Below, one piece after another: positions 30,337-40,391 of a stretch of 48,672 bases of DNA. The stretch lies in the IMG/VR virus record IMGVR_UViG_3300046777_002049, positions 1 through 48,672 of that record; one strand, 5' to 3'. Numbering within the stretch: position 1 is the stretch's first letter; each line of letters begins with the position of its first letter. The notes beneath the pieces were generated by a model that ran no database searches, had not been told where the DNA came from, and was given only the letters and a program-made list of their open reading frames with translations. Origin of the DNA: a virus. The translations under genes were made by a program, and so were the position numbers.

Positions 30337-32129
30337 TCACCGAAACCGCCATACCCAACGGCAAGCAGGACGGCTTCCTTTCATGTGAGGGAGGCGTGGA
30401 CTCTGGGCGCGACCCAAGTCTCCTGCCTGCCAACATGATGGCGGAGGCGATCAATGCGACCTTTCGTGGCGGCATTCCTAAGCCTCGCCCTGGTGTCAGC
30501 CGGATCAACCTCGCCTATCAGAACTCCGCTGTGGAGGCTCTCTTCTCTGGAGGCTTGTTCCAAGGCGCTGGTGGGTACGTCGCCCTAGACGGTTCGCTGT
30601 ACATCACCCTGTCCATTAGTGGTGAGATCATCTCCATCCCACTGGGATCCTCGACCATCACTGCGACAAAGCTGTCACTGGGTACAGGTGTAAACGACAA
30701 CTCTCCTGTGCTTCGTAAGGCTTGGTTTGTGCAGGCCGATCAGTATCAGATCATCCAAGATGGACAGAGCAGGGCAATCATATGGGACGGAGCTGGAGTG
30801 CGACGAGCCTACCGTAACGAAGTCCCAACAGGTGGTCCTATGGCTTATGGGCTTGGCCGCCTTTGGGTTGGCCGCGGTCGAGATTTCATTGGCGGTGACA
30901 TCATCTACGGAGATCCCACTTTTGGTACGGCTAATGTTCTACGATTTACAGATAATGATGTGATCGCTGAGGGCGGCGCCTTCACTGTCCCTTGGCAGTC
31001 TGGCGATGTCACTGGATTGTCCTTCTCAGCCAAGACTGACACTGCTTCCGGTGAAGGATCGCTGATGGTCTTCACTGCCAACGGTGTGTTCGAGTTCGAC
31101 GCCCCCACGGACAGGACCCAGTGGCAGAACCTTCAGCAGCCCATCCAGAGGTTCGCCCTGCTGAGGAATGGCGCCGAATCTCACGAGTCGATTACACAGG
31201 TAAACGGAGATCTCTTTTTCCGGTCCACTGACGGCATCCGTTCGTTCTACTTCGCCAGGCGCGATTGGAACACCTGGGCCAACACTCCCGTCAGCCGCGA
31301 GGTGGAGCCGATCATGAGCCATGACGACCGTGGCCTGCTCTATTGGTCCAGCTCCATCAACTTCGACAACCGCCTGATCACCACAACAAATCCTGTCGCT
31401 ACAGAGCGAGGCGTGGTGTGGAGGAGTTGCGTGGCGCTGGACTTCGATCTGGTCTCGACGATCAAGGAGAAGGTGCCTCCCGCTTGGGATGGTAAGTGGG
31501 TATTGACTGATCGAGTGCTTCAGCTGGTCACCGTTCAGAACATTGATGGAGTGAGGGCCTTTGTTATTGGCCTCGACGAGAACGACTACATCGGCATCTG
31601 GGAGATCACCCGTAACGAGTGGACAGACGACGGTAACGACATTGAGTGGGAGCTGGTGACCAAGAGCTACCAGTTTGATCTGCCTCTGACCCTCAAGATG
31701 CTCAAGAGTGCCGAGATGTGGATGAGCGAACTCTCTGGCAACGTGGCCATAGACGCCTTCTACAAAAGCGACGTGAAAGGATGCTGGAGTCCTTGGGCTA
31801 GGTGGGCTCAGAACTTTGCCGTCTGTAAGAGTGTGCCGAATCGCACTACAGGCTGTTTGCCCACCCTCTTCAGCAAACCTCCTGTAAAGACGAGGGTGGC
31901 GTTGCCTGAGCCAGAGGTGGATCCCACCACTGTCTGTGGATCACTGCCATATCCATCCACCAACGGATATGAGTTTCAGGTTAGATTGAAGCTGACAGGC
32001 CATCTCAAAATGCGAAAGTTGCGCGTCCTAGCCGATGAACGCTTTGAGAATGAGTTTGGTGAAATTGATCCTGATTGCGACACAACGAATCTAGTCCAGA
32101 ACGAGTGCGAAGCCTGCTCCAATGCCTAA
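30333..32129 (+). CDS. Tail hub/nozzle protein, beta-propeller type
   Basis: 598 residues, ATGA overlap. The sequence shows repeated WxxDxxxxxYxI-like blades (RKAWFVQADQYQIIQDGQSR; MAYGLGRLWVGRGRDFIGGD; VNGDLFFRSTDGIRSFYFAR) consistent with a propeller. Proteins of this size and place before an adaptor gene in podoviruses correspond to T7 gp12 or P22 gp10, which form the nozzle through which DNA leaves. The C-terminus is Cys-rich (PDCDTTNLVQNECEACSNA). Function is inferred from fold impression and gene order. Confidence 0.6.
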   Translation: MITETAIPNGKQDGFLSCEGGVDSGRDPSLLPANMMAEAINATFRGGIPKPRPGVSRINLAYQNSAVEALFSGGLFQGAGGYVALDGSLYITLSISGEIISIPLGSSTITATKLSLGTGVNDNSPVLRKAWFVQADQYQIIQDGQSRAIIWDGAGVRRAYRNEVPTGGPMAYGLGRLWVGRGRDFIGGDIIYGDPTFGTANVLRFTDNDVIAEGGAFTVPWQSGDVTGLSFSAKTDTASGEGSLMVFTANGVFEFDAPTDRTQWQNLQQPIQRFALLRNGAESHESITQVNGDLFFRSTDGIRSFYFARRDWNTWANTPVSREVEPIMSHDDRGLLYWSSSINFDNRLITTTNPVATERGVVWRSCVALDFDLVSTIKEKVPPAWDGKWVLTDRVLQLVTVQNIDGVRAFVIGLDENDYIGIWEITRNEWTDDGNDIEWELVTKSYQFDLPLTLKMLKSAEMWMSELSGNVAIDAFYKSDVKGCWSPWARWAQNFAVCKSVPNRTTGCLPTLFSKPPVKTRVALPEPEVDPTTVCGSLPYPSTNGYEFQVRLKLTGHLKMRKLRVLADERFENEFGEIDPDCDTTNLVQNECEACSNA

Positions 32130-33048
32130 CTCAATCCTAATCCCCACGGCACAGAACCTTCCGGACGGGTTCTGTCCCACCTCTTGGCAGGCCACCGTCA
32201 ACGCATTCGCTGCGGCGATGCGGGTCACTTTACCCACGTCGGCCTCTCAGATCATTGTTCAGGCAACAACTCCTGGCCCTGAATTCAATGATTACATCTG
32301 GTTTCAGGAAGATGTTAATGGTCAGGTTCTATCAATCAGATCTTGGAATAGTGCCACCAACGCATGGGAGCGTGTAGATGAAGAGCAGTATTACTTCAAC
32401 GACATTGGAACGACCAATGCGATTGAGATCAATAGCGCTAACATTATTGATGCTGTCAGCAGTTTGTCTGACATTGTTGGCCGGCTGTTGATCATCAAAG
32501 TGGCCAATGCGAATAGCGCCACCACGGTCACGATTGAGCTAGATGGTCTAGTCGCCACACCCGTCAAGGTCTACGGATCTCAGACGCTTCAGGTTGGCAA
32601 CATCCAAGCTGGGATGATCTGTGCCTTCATCTACGACGGCACCAACTTCCAGCTGCTCAATCCGCGCTATCTTCCTCCGGCAAATTCGTACGTCACTTAC
32701 CATAGCGAGTCGTCTTCGTTTGGTGTTCCCGCCACTGGCTCAGGTCAAGATTGGTCACACGGTCTAACGGGAATGCCGACGTACTTTGACTGCTTCCTTG
32801 TCTGTCAATCGGCAGAGCTGGGATTTGCGATCAATGATAGGGTTCACTATTCGCAGGCAGAATCCTCCTACGGATCCAATCAAGAAGCTCCTACATTTGT
32901 ACTGACTGCTGATGCCACGAAGCTTCGCTTAGCTGGTGGAGGTGTTCAGTATTTTTATCTTCCGAGAAAAGACACCGGCGCATTCACATTGGTAGACACC
33001 ACCAAGTGGAACATTGTGTTCGTTGCCTCTAAACTTGTCGCCGCATGA
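32122..33048 (+). CDS. Tail structural protein
   Basis: 308 residues, ATG within the end of the previous gene. The N-terminal half (PNSILIPTAQNLPDGFCPTS; FNDYIWFQEDVNGQVLSIRS) is virion-like, the middle has VTIELDGLVATPVKVYGSQT, a beta-rich segment, and the C-terminal domain contains TGSGQDWSHGLTGMPTYFDC, typical of phage fibre or baseplate end domains. Placed between hub and adaptor genes, it is probably a tail-attached fibre or spike component. Confidence 0.65.
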   Translation: MPNSILIPTAQNLPDGFCPTSWQATVNAFAAAMRVTLPTSASQIIVQATTPGPEFNDYIWFQEDVNGQVLSIRSWNSATNAWERVDEEQYYFNDIGTTNAIEINSANIIDAVSSLSDIVGRLLIIKVANANSATTVTIELDGLVATPVKVYGSQTLQVGNIQAGMICAFIYDGTNFQLLNPRYLPPANSYVTYHSESSSFGVPATGSGQDWSHGLTGMPTYFDCFLVCQSAELGFAINDRVHYSQAESSYGSNQEAPTFVLTADATKLRLAGGGVQYFYLPRKDTGAFTLVDTTKWNIVFVASKLVAA

Positions 33049-34031
33049 AGGCCACTCTAGGAGACGCCAAATCACAGATTGATGTATCCACTCTGGGCGT
33101 CCCAGCGTGCAGCCCGGCTTTTGTCCAGCTCCTCAATGAAGCCACCCAAAGGCTTCTGATGGGGCCTGACCGTTGGTGGGATGTGAACCACAAGCTGGCC
33201 ATCAACGTCACCAATGGCTGTGTGACCTGGCCTCGTGAGATCGCCAACATCGAGTCCATTGCCCTCTGTGGCACTCCGATCACCATCCGTAACGAGTGGT
33301 TCGAGTTCCTTGAGTCTGGCTACGGTGTCCGCTGCTGTGACGCCAAGTGCGAGTACCAGATGTTCGACCGCGGTACGGGAGTGACCTTCAAGGACATCCG
33401 CCACGGCCACACCATTCGCCTCTCCACCCAGAAGCCTGAGGATGCTGGCAAGCTGATGGGGTTCCTTGGATACGACTGCCAAGGGAATTGGATCAGGACT
33501 CAGGATTCGACCGGGACCTACCGTGATGGTGTTTGGGTTCCGATCCCGATCAGCCCCAATGCTCCCTACACTGGCCAGATCCAGTTCGCTCTTTCTGGAA
33601 TCACTGAGATCATCAAGCCCAAGACCAATGGGTATGTGAACCTCTATGATTACAACCTGATCACTGGCTCCTCGCAGAAGATCGGGATGTATGAGTGGGA
33701 TGAGACTCGTCCGGTCTACCGAAAGTCCTTGATCGGAGGTATCCCTGACGACTGCACCAAGCAGGTCACTGTCATGTACCGGCAGGAGTTTGTTCCTGTT
33801 GAGAACGACAACGACTTTCTCCTGATCGCGAACATCCCTGCGCTCTCTTCGATGATGCAGGCCATCAAGCTCTACCGTCAGAATCAAATGCAGCTGGCGT
33901 CCGGCCATGAGGCCAAGGCTTACCAGATCTTGGACCGCGAAGTTTCCCACTACATCGGGAACGGCGTGGTAGAACCTTTGCGTATCGACTATCGTAACTT
34001 TGGCGCCGGATCCATTCCGGTCCTCTACTAA
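33045..34031 (+). CDS. Head-tail adaptor, tail tubular protein A-like
   Basis: 328 residues, ATGA overlap. The N-terminus (VPACSPAFVQLLNEATQRLL, MGPDRWWDVN) is helical and resembles the start of podovirus adaptor proteins (T7 gp11 and P22 gp4 functional class) that bind under the portal. The C-terminal segment (IPALSSMMQAIKLYRQNQMQ, then a helix with HEAKAYQILDREVSHYIG) is also typical. The middle is beta-rich. Assignment by sequence character and gene order, directly before internal virion genes. Confidence 0.65.
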   Translation: MKATLGDAKSQIDVSTLGVPACSPAFVQLLNEATQRLLMGPDRWWDVNHKLAINVTNGCVTWPREIANIESIALCGTPITIRNEWFEFLESGYGVRCCDAKCEYQMFDRGTGVTFKDIRHGHTIRLSTQKPEDAGKLMGFLGYDCQGNWIRTQDSTGTYRDGVWVPIPISPNAPYTGQIQFALSGITEIIKPKTNGYVNLYDYNLITGSSQKIGMYEWDETRPVYRKSLIGGIPDDCTKQVTVMYRQEFVPVENDNDFLLIANIPALSSMMQAIKLYRQNQMQLASGHEAKAYQILDREVSHYIGNGVVEPLRIDYRNFGAGSIPVLY

Positions 34032-34033
34032 CT

Positions 34034-34786
34034 ATGGCTTGGGCTGGAATAGCAGCTGGTGCGGCAGGTGCCGGGATCTCAACCCTCGGCAACCTGATGA
34101 AGAAGAAGCTCAACGCTCCGGGCTATAAGCCCATCGACACGGGCGAGGAGATACAGAGGGCGACGACCGCCAATCTCAACGTCCTGGGCCAAGCCGAGGA
34201 GCTGGCCACTCGCGTCAATGAGGGCGCTCAAGAGCGGCTGCTCAAGTCGCTTCAGGCCGCTGTCCCCGGCTTCGAGAACCTCGTTGGCCAGACCTCTGCC
34301 AATATCCAAGCCAACCTTGCTGGTCAGATCCCTGAGGATGTGCAGCGGGCCATCCAACGGGCTGGTGCTTCCAGGGCTGTGGCTGGTGGTGTGGCTGGGA
34401 GCCAATTCGGACGCAACCTCACAGCACGCGATCTGGGCCTGACCTCCCTGCAGCTGATGAACCAAGGCGTGCAGCAGAGCAATCAATTCTTGGCCAACGC
34501 TCGGCAGAACCTCACGGCACCTCAGTTCGACGTGTCGAACATGTTCGTCTCCCCGGCGCAGCAGCTTCAGGTGACGGCTCAGAACCGCGCTAATCAGTAC
34601 CAGGCTGAGTGGCTGCAACGGCAGCTGTCTGCGGCGCAGTCTTGGCAGACGATTGTGGGCCAGGGCCTCAATCAGTTTGGACAGAGCCTCGGGTCCATGG
34701 GTAGCCTCGGAGGCACGCCAGCGCCGTCTCAGCCTTCGACTGGAGCAATGGGTGGCGCTATGGCTGGAGTAATGGCTGGATTCTAA
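34034..34786 (+). CDS. Internal virion / ejection protein (small, Ala-Gly-rich)
   Basis: 250 residues. The N-terminus MAWAGIAAGAAGAGISTLGN is a Gly/Ala-rich membrane-active-like helix. The centre is helical with many Gln and Ala (QAAVPGFENLVGQTSANIQA), and the C-terminus is Gly/Met-rich and flexible. This is the typical look of podovirus proteins packaged in the head and ejected into the cell envelope (T7 gp14 or P22 gp7 class). It is first of three consecutive such genes. Confidence 0.65.
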   Translation: MAWAGIAAGAAGAGISTLGNLMKKKLNAPGYKPIDTGEEIQRATTANLNVLGQAEELATRVNEGAQERLLKSLQAAVPGFENLVGQTSANIQANLAGQIPEDVQRAIQRAGASRAVAGGVAGSQFGRNLTARDLGLTSLQLMNQGVQQSNQFLANARQNLTAPQFDVSNMFVSPAQQLQVTAQNRANQYQAEWLQRQLSAAQSWQTIVGQGLNQFGQSLGSMGSLGGTPAPSQPSTGAMGGAMAGVMAGF

Positions 34787-34795
34787 TCACGACCT

Positions 34796-35644
34796 ATGGC
34801 TATCAACGCACAGTTTCCCAGCTGGATCACTGAGAGTCGCATTGCTGAGGCCCAGCTTGGGCAGCAGATGGGACGCAACATCCTAGAAGGGCTGCGCTTC
34901 CAAGAGCAGAAGCGGCAGGCTGCTGAGGAGCAACGTCGCTACGATGCATTGGCCCCGATGCGTACGGCTCAAATGGAGTTGATGAGGGCAAGGACCACTC
35001 AGGAGATTCTCGATGCTGAGAAACAGCGTGAGGCTCTCAACATTGAGAACAGGTTCAACGCCAATCAGGTGGAGGCTTTGAGGTTCCAAGAGGGTATTGC
35101 TAGATCTGAAGGCAATTACTCTTCTCCTGAAAACGAGGCATCGTTCTACCGTTTCCTGTCCAAGAACCCTGACTTCACTCGAACCGCATGGGCAAAGAGG
35201 ATGGAGGAGAATTTTAAGCTAGGCCGAGAGAACGCATTCAAAGCTGAGCAGCTTGAGAGGACTGTTGCTGGGCGATTGGATGTGGCTGAGATTAGGGGTC
35301 AACCAAAGGTCACTGAAGCTAAACGAACTCTGATTGTTCCAGGCAAGGGTCCCGTTTACGGAACTCAATCTCAGTTGGAGCAACTTGCACAGGCCGATCC
35401 TGAAGTTAAGAAGGCCCTTGAGACGGGTACGTTTGGTCCAAAAATAACTCAAAGGCAGACTGAGTTTGGAACTGAAGTTACCAAGACTTGGCCAGCTGGG
35501 ACTCCTCAAGAGGTTATCGACGAATGGGAGATGTCGGGTGCTTCTGGTATTCAGCCGCCTCCACCTGGAGCCCCTAGAAATACCATCACAAACGCACCTG
35601 GCGGCGGCTTTCAACTGAACGGATACACAATCAGAGCCAAGTAA
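34796..35644 (+). CDS. Internal virion protein, coiled coil
   Basis: 282 residues. The first 120 are a Gln/Glu/Arg-rich coiled coil (FQEQKRQAAEEQRRYDALAP; RARTTQEILDAEKQREALNI). The C-terminal third is Pro/Gly-rich (IQPPPPGAPRNTITNAPGGG). It lies between the small and the giant ejection-type genes with a nine-base gap upstream, so it is probably part of the same internal complex. The exact function is not readable. Confidence 0.6.
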   Translation: MAINAQFPSWITESRIAEAQLGQQMGRNILEGLRFQEQKRQAAEEQRRYDALAPMRTAQMELMRARTTQEILDAEKQREALNIENRFNANQVEALRFQEGIARSEGNYSSPENEASFYRFLSKNPDFTRTAWAKRMEENFKLGRENAFKAEQLERTVAGRLDVAEIRGQPKVTEAKRTLIVPGKGPVYGTQSQLEQLAQADPEVKKALETGTFGPKITQRQTEFGTEVTKTWPAGTPQEVIDEWEMSGASGIQPPPPGAPRNTITNAPGGGFQLNGYTIRAK

Positions 35645-35647
35645 CCT

Positions 35648-38600
35648 ATGCCTATCTACGAGGTTACTCAGGATTCAACGGGTATCACTTTGGAGATGGA
35701 AGGCGATACGCCACCGTCTCAACAGACGGTTGATGCAGCGTTCAAGCAGTATGCTGCAATGAATCCTTCTCGGCAGAAAGGTTTCGCCACCAGCCTTACA
35801 GACGCTGTGCTAGGCCCTGCGCCTGAAGCTGTTACTCCGAACCAACCTCCGGCTGCCTCGATCAAAGCTTTGGAAGGAGTCGAGACGACGCTTCGGGCAC
35901 CGATGACATTTAGGGAGCGTCTTCAGCAACCCGAGATACAGGCCAAACGGTTTCCTGCCTTGGCTGCATTGGAATCTCAAGTGGCTGAAAGCCTTGGTCG
36001 CACAACCATCACAAAGCCTGCTGGATCTCGGCTGGAACAGGAAGGAGTTGGCGCTGCATTCCAGGCATCTCCAGAAAAACGTGAGGCGTTCAAGCAAGCC
36101 TTTGAAGCTGCTGGAAATATCATCGGCCCCAAGACTGCTGCCGCTGCTGGTGTCATTGGTGAAGCCACTGCGGACTTCGTTGCTTCTCCTGGCGGCATAG
36201 CAACTCTCGGTATCGGCACAGGACTTAGGAGTGTTGCCTCGATACCAAAGGTTCTTCAAGCAGTTGAAGGAGAGGCGACAGCATCAAGCCTTCTCAGGGC
36301 CGCTGACACTTCTCGCATCGCTCAGAACCTAGAGCGTGTTGCTGTCGCTGGATTCACGAAGCCCACCGTTGACTCAGCCCTGCTATCAACCCGCGAGGCT
36401 GTTAAGATCATTGATTCCGAAGCTCCGGCTGAGGAGAAGGTTAGGGCTGCGACTCAAGCCGGGCTGTCACTTCTGTTCACTGGTCTTCTTGGGGCTGGTG
36501 CTCGCGAATCCTTCAGAAGCCGCACTGGACTATTGGATGACGCTCAAGCCATGGAGACATTGGCTGGTCGTCAGATCGCTGCCCGTGACGCTGCACTGAA
36601 TCTCAAGAAGGTTCGTGAGGAGATCGCATTCACGGAAGCCAACCTTCCAGAACGTGGAGTGGCTGGAACCATCACGCCTGAGGAAGCTCGCAACGAAACG
36701 CAAATTAGGGCTCGTTTGGCTGAGACTCGCGCCTTGATGGATCAGGCTCTGAACGAGGCTGTAGCGGCTCGCGTTATAGACACTGGCGAGATGATCGCCA
36801 TCGAGAAGCTCCGGGCTCAAGGCACTGAAGTCTTTGCTCCAGAGCGTATTGGAGAAGGCCCCCGTCCCATTACTGAAGAAGCCCCGGCTCCGTCGATGCT
36901 GGAGCAGCGGCGCCAAGGGACTGAAGCTTTCGCTGAACCACAAGAGCCAACCCCTCTTCGCACAGCTGATGAGATACGCGCTCAACGTGAGCTTGAGAGG
37001 GCTGGTGAGCCGCCTCCTCCAGCACAAGTTGAGGCTGCACCTATTGAGCCTGTTCCGTTGGAGACTGTCGCCGAGAAGCTGAAGAGATCTTTGGCTGAGC
37101 GTGATCGGACAATGGCTGCTGAGGCTGTTGCTAAAGCCTTTGAGGCCGGAGTGGCTCAAGGTGAACCGGCTGTAGTGACTCGGAAGCTGGTGGAGGCGCA
37201 GCTTGGCATTGGTAAAGAGCCCGCCAATTCCGCCCAGAGGTTGATCTTCAACGAGCTGTGGGACGCTGAGATTCAGAGACAAGGTGTTGGTACGGCTGCC
37301 CAACCACAGGGCCGCTTCTCTCAAGCCGCTGAATCACTGACCCAAAGCCTTGAAAACCTTAGGGTAGATGTGACTCCTGGTGTGGGTGCATTGCCCATCG
37401 TTGAGTTCCTTGGTCAAAGCTGGAACGGAGCCTTGGTTGTCGCTCAGTCGATGATCAAGGGTGGAGCAAAGGTGGCTGACGCAATCGAGAAGGCTGTCCG
37501 CTACGTTAAGTACGACTTCCAAGGCAAGTTCGATGAGGCGCAGTTGAGGTCTGCACTGGCCAGTGCTCTAAGCGAGACGCCTAAGATAATTCCCGGTGCG
37601 GGACAAAAGCCTAGGACCGCCGCTGCTAGGATTGTTGGATCTACAGCTGTTCCACTTGATGTGCGTCAGGCGTTGGCAGCTTCACCTGAGGCTTCCTATG
37701 CGAACCAGAAGATGAAGGAGGTTTCCGATACAACCTCCAGAATGACTGCGGATCAGCTGTCCACTGATCTGGCCACGACTGATTCCAATACGAGGATTGC
37801 TTCAGGGATCGAACTGTTCAATCGAAGGATCAATTCCGGAGATACAGTGGGCGCTTTGGACATGGCCAGGGTTCTGTCCAAACTTGGAACTCAGCTGGGG
37901 CAGTTGGTCAATCAGTTCAAGTTCCTGAAGTCATCCACTCCTGATGGACTTGTTGCTCTTGTTGATGCGTCGATTAGAGATGCAGGAGGAAAAGGCCTTA
38001 CTCCAGAGCTTGCCAATAAACTCAAGGCTGAGATGGAGGTGTTCACTCGAAACCGTGACGCCTTGGATGGCATCGATAATGAGTGGGCTGGTGCGATTGA
38101 AGCGAATGCCCCAGAGGAAACGATCAACTCGATCAAGAGTCGACGTGCTGAAGTTGAGGCTGCCACTAATGCTGCATCAGCAGACCTGAACATTGCTCTG
38201 GCAAAAGCCAACCCAGCCAGTGCAGCGGATTTGTTTTTGTCGATGGTTCAGGGAAGCGTCTTGTCGCCTCTATCCATAGCTCGAAACCTTTTATACAACA
38301 CGATCAATGCTGCCCCAAGAGAGGTGGCTGATATGTCTGCTGCCACCATTGATAAACTGGTCACTGGAGGGCGCGATAACACGTTCAACATCAATGCTAG
38401 AACCATCGGAAGGATAAAGGCTTTCTACGAATCACTTCCTCAAGCCACGAAGGTTGTTCTCAAAGGATCAGATTCAATTCCATACGAGGTCGGAAAAGAC
38501 ACTGGAAATCCGCTCAACTTTCAGAGGTCTTGGAAGAACATCTATGATGCGCTGACCACCGGAACGGTCGAGAGCCCGAGTCTTCTGGCCAAAGATGTTG

Positions 38601-40174
38601 TGGCTGGAACTCTTGGAATTCTTCCAGATGTCCTGCTTCGGTTAACTGTGGCGACGGATATTCCGTTCAAGGCTGCTCAACGCGCTGCCACCATCGAAGA
38701 GTTTGGGCGTCGTGTTGGCCTGTCGGAAAACCAGATCGAGTTGGCTAAGAAGAACATCGACAAGGTCAAGATCACTGACGAGCAGGCGGCCGCAGGAAAG
38801 AAGGGCCTAACAGAAGATCAGATTGATCAGATCAACTTTGAGTCTGCGAGGGCTGTGTACCAGCAGGACAATGCGGCGACTCAGGCTGTCGGAAATATCA
38901 ACAGGTGGATCCAGAATAAGATGGGACCTGGTGGTTACATACCTTACCGCCTAGTCACTCTGTTCCAGAAGACTCCAATCAACGTCTTGGGTGAAATCTT
39001 AAGTTTCACCCCAGGAGTTGGAATGATGATGCTCAAGTCGGACAAGATGACTCCGAGGGAACGCAACATTCTCTTGTCCAAGCAGATCATCGGGACTGTT
39101 GCTGTGGGTGCATTCTCACAATTGTACGACAAAGGCATCATCAGCGCACCGCTGGATACGCCTGCTGAAACCGAGAAGGCTAGGCAACTTGCCTTGTCTC
39201 AAGGCGCTATGCCTCCCGGAGCTATCAACCTGACTGCACTTAATAGGTACACCAAAGGTGGAGATGTTAAGTTCCAGCCCGGAGACAACGTTGTAGATCT
39301 GACCGTGCTTGGTCTCGGTGGAGCATTGGCATCCATGGTTGGAATGGCCAAACGTGTCAAAGAGCAGAGCCGCACAGGTGAGAACGACATCCTCGCCACA
39401 AGCTGGGGCGCCCTGATCGGCAACATGAACTTTGTGATGCAGCAGTCGTTCCTCAAGGGAACCGCTGACTTCATCAACCTCATCAACAGCAATCCGAAGC
39501 AATCGTTTCAGAGGTTTGCGAAGAACATGTTGGTGACTGCTGCTTCTCCGGTGGCGCCCAACATCCTTGCTGCTATCGACAGGTCTGACCGCGAGTACAT
39601 GCCAGTCCTAAAGGAGGACACCATCCTTGGCAGCTTCAACAACGAGCTGAATCGAAGGATGAAGGTGCTTGGACTGAGTCTTCCTGGAGCAACTGACTCC
39701 GATAAGTTGCCTCTCAAGCGAGATCTGTGGGGTGAAGCTATACCGCAGACACCTCCAGGTAGAAACCCATGGGTCTACAACCTGCTGGATCCGATTCGGA
39801 TGAAGGCTGTCCAAGCTGATCCTCTTAACGCTGACATCTATAGGCTGTGGCGCCGCACCGGAGAGGAGAGGGCTATCCCAAGCCTTCCCATGCCTAACAT
39901 GGAGGTTCGCGGGGTGAAGTTTGAGAAGATGACCCCAGAGCAGTACGACCGCTACGCTCAACTGGTTGGCTTCTACAGAAGGACATTAGCTGAAAAGGTC
40001 TACATGAGCGGTGCCTTCGCAAAAGGTGGAGACGAGACGAAGTTGGATCTTCTTGGTCGCGCCTATTCCGAAGGCCAGAAGATGGGCAAGTACAAGTTCT
40101 TGCAGGAACTCAAGGCAAACGGACAATCGCTAACGCCACTGACTCAACGTCGTGGATTCGTAGAAACAGAATAA
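35648..40174 (+). CDS. Giant internal virion / ejection protein
   Basis: 1508 residues, the largest gene of the window. The N-terminal YEVTQDSTGITLEMEGDTPP, followed by a short helix, is a module opening many large phage internal proteins. The middle is Ala/Glu/Arg-rich helix. Around residues 1100-1250 lie PGGYIPYRLVTLFQKTPINV and MLKSDKMTPRERNILLSKQI with hydrophobic helices, a late-region layout I associate with large polyvalent or ejected proteins. No lytic transglycosylase motif was found. It probably enters the cell with the DNA and helps form the trans-envelope channel. Confidence 0.7.
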   Translation: MPIYEVTQDSTGITLEMEGDTPPSQQTVDAAFKQYAAMNPSRQKGFATSLTDAVLGPAPEAVTPNQPPAASIKALEGVETTLRAPMTFRERLQQPEIQAKRFPALAALESQVAESLGRTTITKPAGSRLEQEGVGAAFQASPEKREAFKQAFEAAGNIIGPKTAAAAGVIGEATADFVASPGGIATLGIGTGLRSVASIPKVLQAVEGEATASSLLRAADTSRIAQNLERVAVAGFTKPTVDSALLSTREAVKIIDSEAPAEEKVRAATQAGLSLLFTGLLGAGARESFRSRTGLLDDAQAMETLAGRQIAARDAALNLKKVREEIAFTEANLPERGVAGTITPEEARNETQIRARLAETRALMDQALNEAVAARVIDTGEMIAIEKLRAQGTEVFAPERIGEGPRPITEEAPAPSMLEQRRQGTEAFAEPQEPTPLRTADEIRAQRELERAGEPPPPAQVEAAPIEPVPLETVAEKLKRSLAERDRTMAAEAVAKAFEAGVAQGEPAVVTRKLVEAQLGIGKEPANSAQRLIFNELWDAEIQRQGVGTAAQPQGRFSQAAESLTQSLENLRVDVTPGVGALPIVEFLGQSWNGALVVAQSMIKGGAKVADAIEKAVRYVKYDFQGKFDEAQLRSALASALSETPKIIPGAGQKPRTAAARIVGSTAVPLDVRQALAASPEASYANQKMKEVSDTTSRMTADQLSTDLATTDSNTRIASGIELFNRRINSGDTVGALDMARVLSKLGTQLGQLVNQFKFLKSSTPDGLVALVDASIRDAGGKGLTPELANKLKAEMEVFTRNRDALDGIDNEWAGAIEANAPEETINSIKSRRAEVEAATNAASADLNIALAKANPASAADLFLSMVQGSVLSPLSIARNLLYNTINAAPREVADMSAATIDKLVTGGRDNTFNINARTIGRIKAFYESLPQATKVVLKGSDSIPYEVGKDTGNPLNFQRSWKNIYDALTTGTVESPSLLAKDVVAGTLGILPDVLLRLTVATDIPFKAAQRAATIEEFGRRVGLSENQIELAKKNIDKVKITDEQAAAGKKGLTEDQIDQINFESARAVYQQDNAATQAVGNINRWIQNKMGPGGYIPYRLVTLFQKTPINVLGEILSFTPGVGMMMLKSDKMTPRERNILLSKQIIGTVAVGAFSQLYDKGIISAPLDTPAETEKARQLALSQGAMPPGAINLTALNRYTKGGDVKFQPGDNVVDLTVLGLGGALASMVGMAKRVKEQSRTGENDILATSWGALIGNMNFVMQQSFLKGTADFINLINSNPKQSFQRFAKNMLVTAASPVAPNILAAIDRSDREYMPVLKEDTILGSFNNELNRRMKVLGLSLPGATDSDKLPLKRDLWGEAIPQTPPGRNPWVYNLLDPIRMKAVQADPLNADIYRLWRRTGEERAIPSLPMPNMEVRGVKFEKMTPEQYDRYAQLVGFYRRTLAEKVYMSGAFAKGGDETKLDLLGRAYSEGQKMGKYKFLQELKANGQSLTPLTQRRGFVETE

Positions 40175-40175
40175 C

Positions 40176-40391
40176 ATGAAACTCAAAGAACTGGAACAGA
40201 AGTACGGGGACAAATACTGGGGTCAGTGCGTCCTGGAAGCCGCCAAGAAGAACATCTCCCGCGGAATCAAGGAGGAGATGGCCGTGCAGTACGCCATGGA
40301 AGATCACCTCGACTACATGGACAAGACCATGAAGTCCATGGGCATGAAGGCCGAGGGCGAGTACGAGGAAGAGTCTGAATCGGAGTACTAG
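40176..40391 (+). CDS. Small charged hypothetical protein, last plus-strand gene
   Basis: 71 residues, starting one base after the giant gene stop. It begins MKLKELEQKYGDKYWGQCVL and ends in an acidic run (EYEEESESEY). Helical and without known domain. Its TAG stop interlocks with the TAG of the convergent minus-strand gene in one CTAG, so the two genes overlap by four bases with no terminator between. Confidence 0.6.
   Translation: MKLKELEQKYGDKYWGQCVLEAAKKNISRGIKEEMAVQYAMEDHLDYMDKTMKSMGMKAEGEYEEESESEY

Noticed and set aside
33072-33950. 292-codon open frame on the minus strand
   Set aside because: Antisense to the tail adaptor gene over almost its whole length; Leu/Asp/Arg-rich composition typical of a shadow frame.
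36530-37324. 264-codon open frame on the minus strand
   Set aside because: Antisense to the giant ejection-protein gene, Ser/Leu-rich, no recognisable motif.
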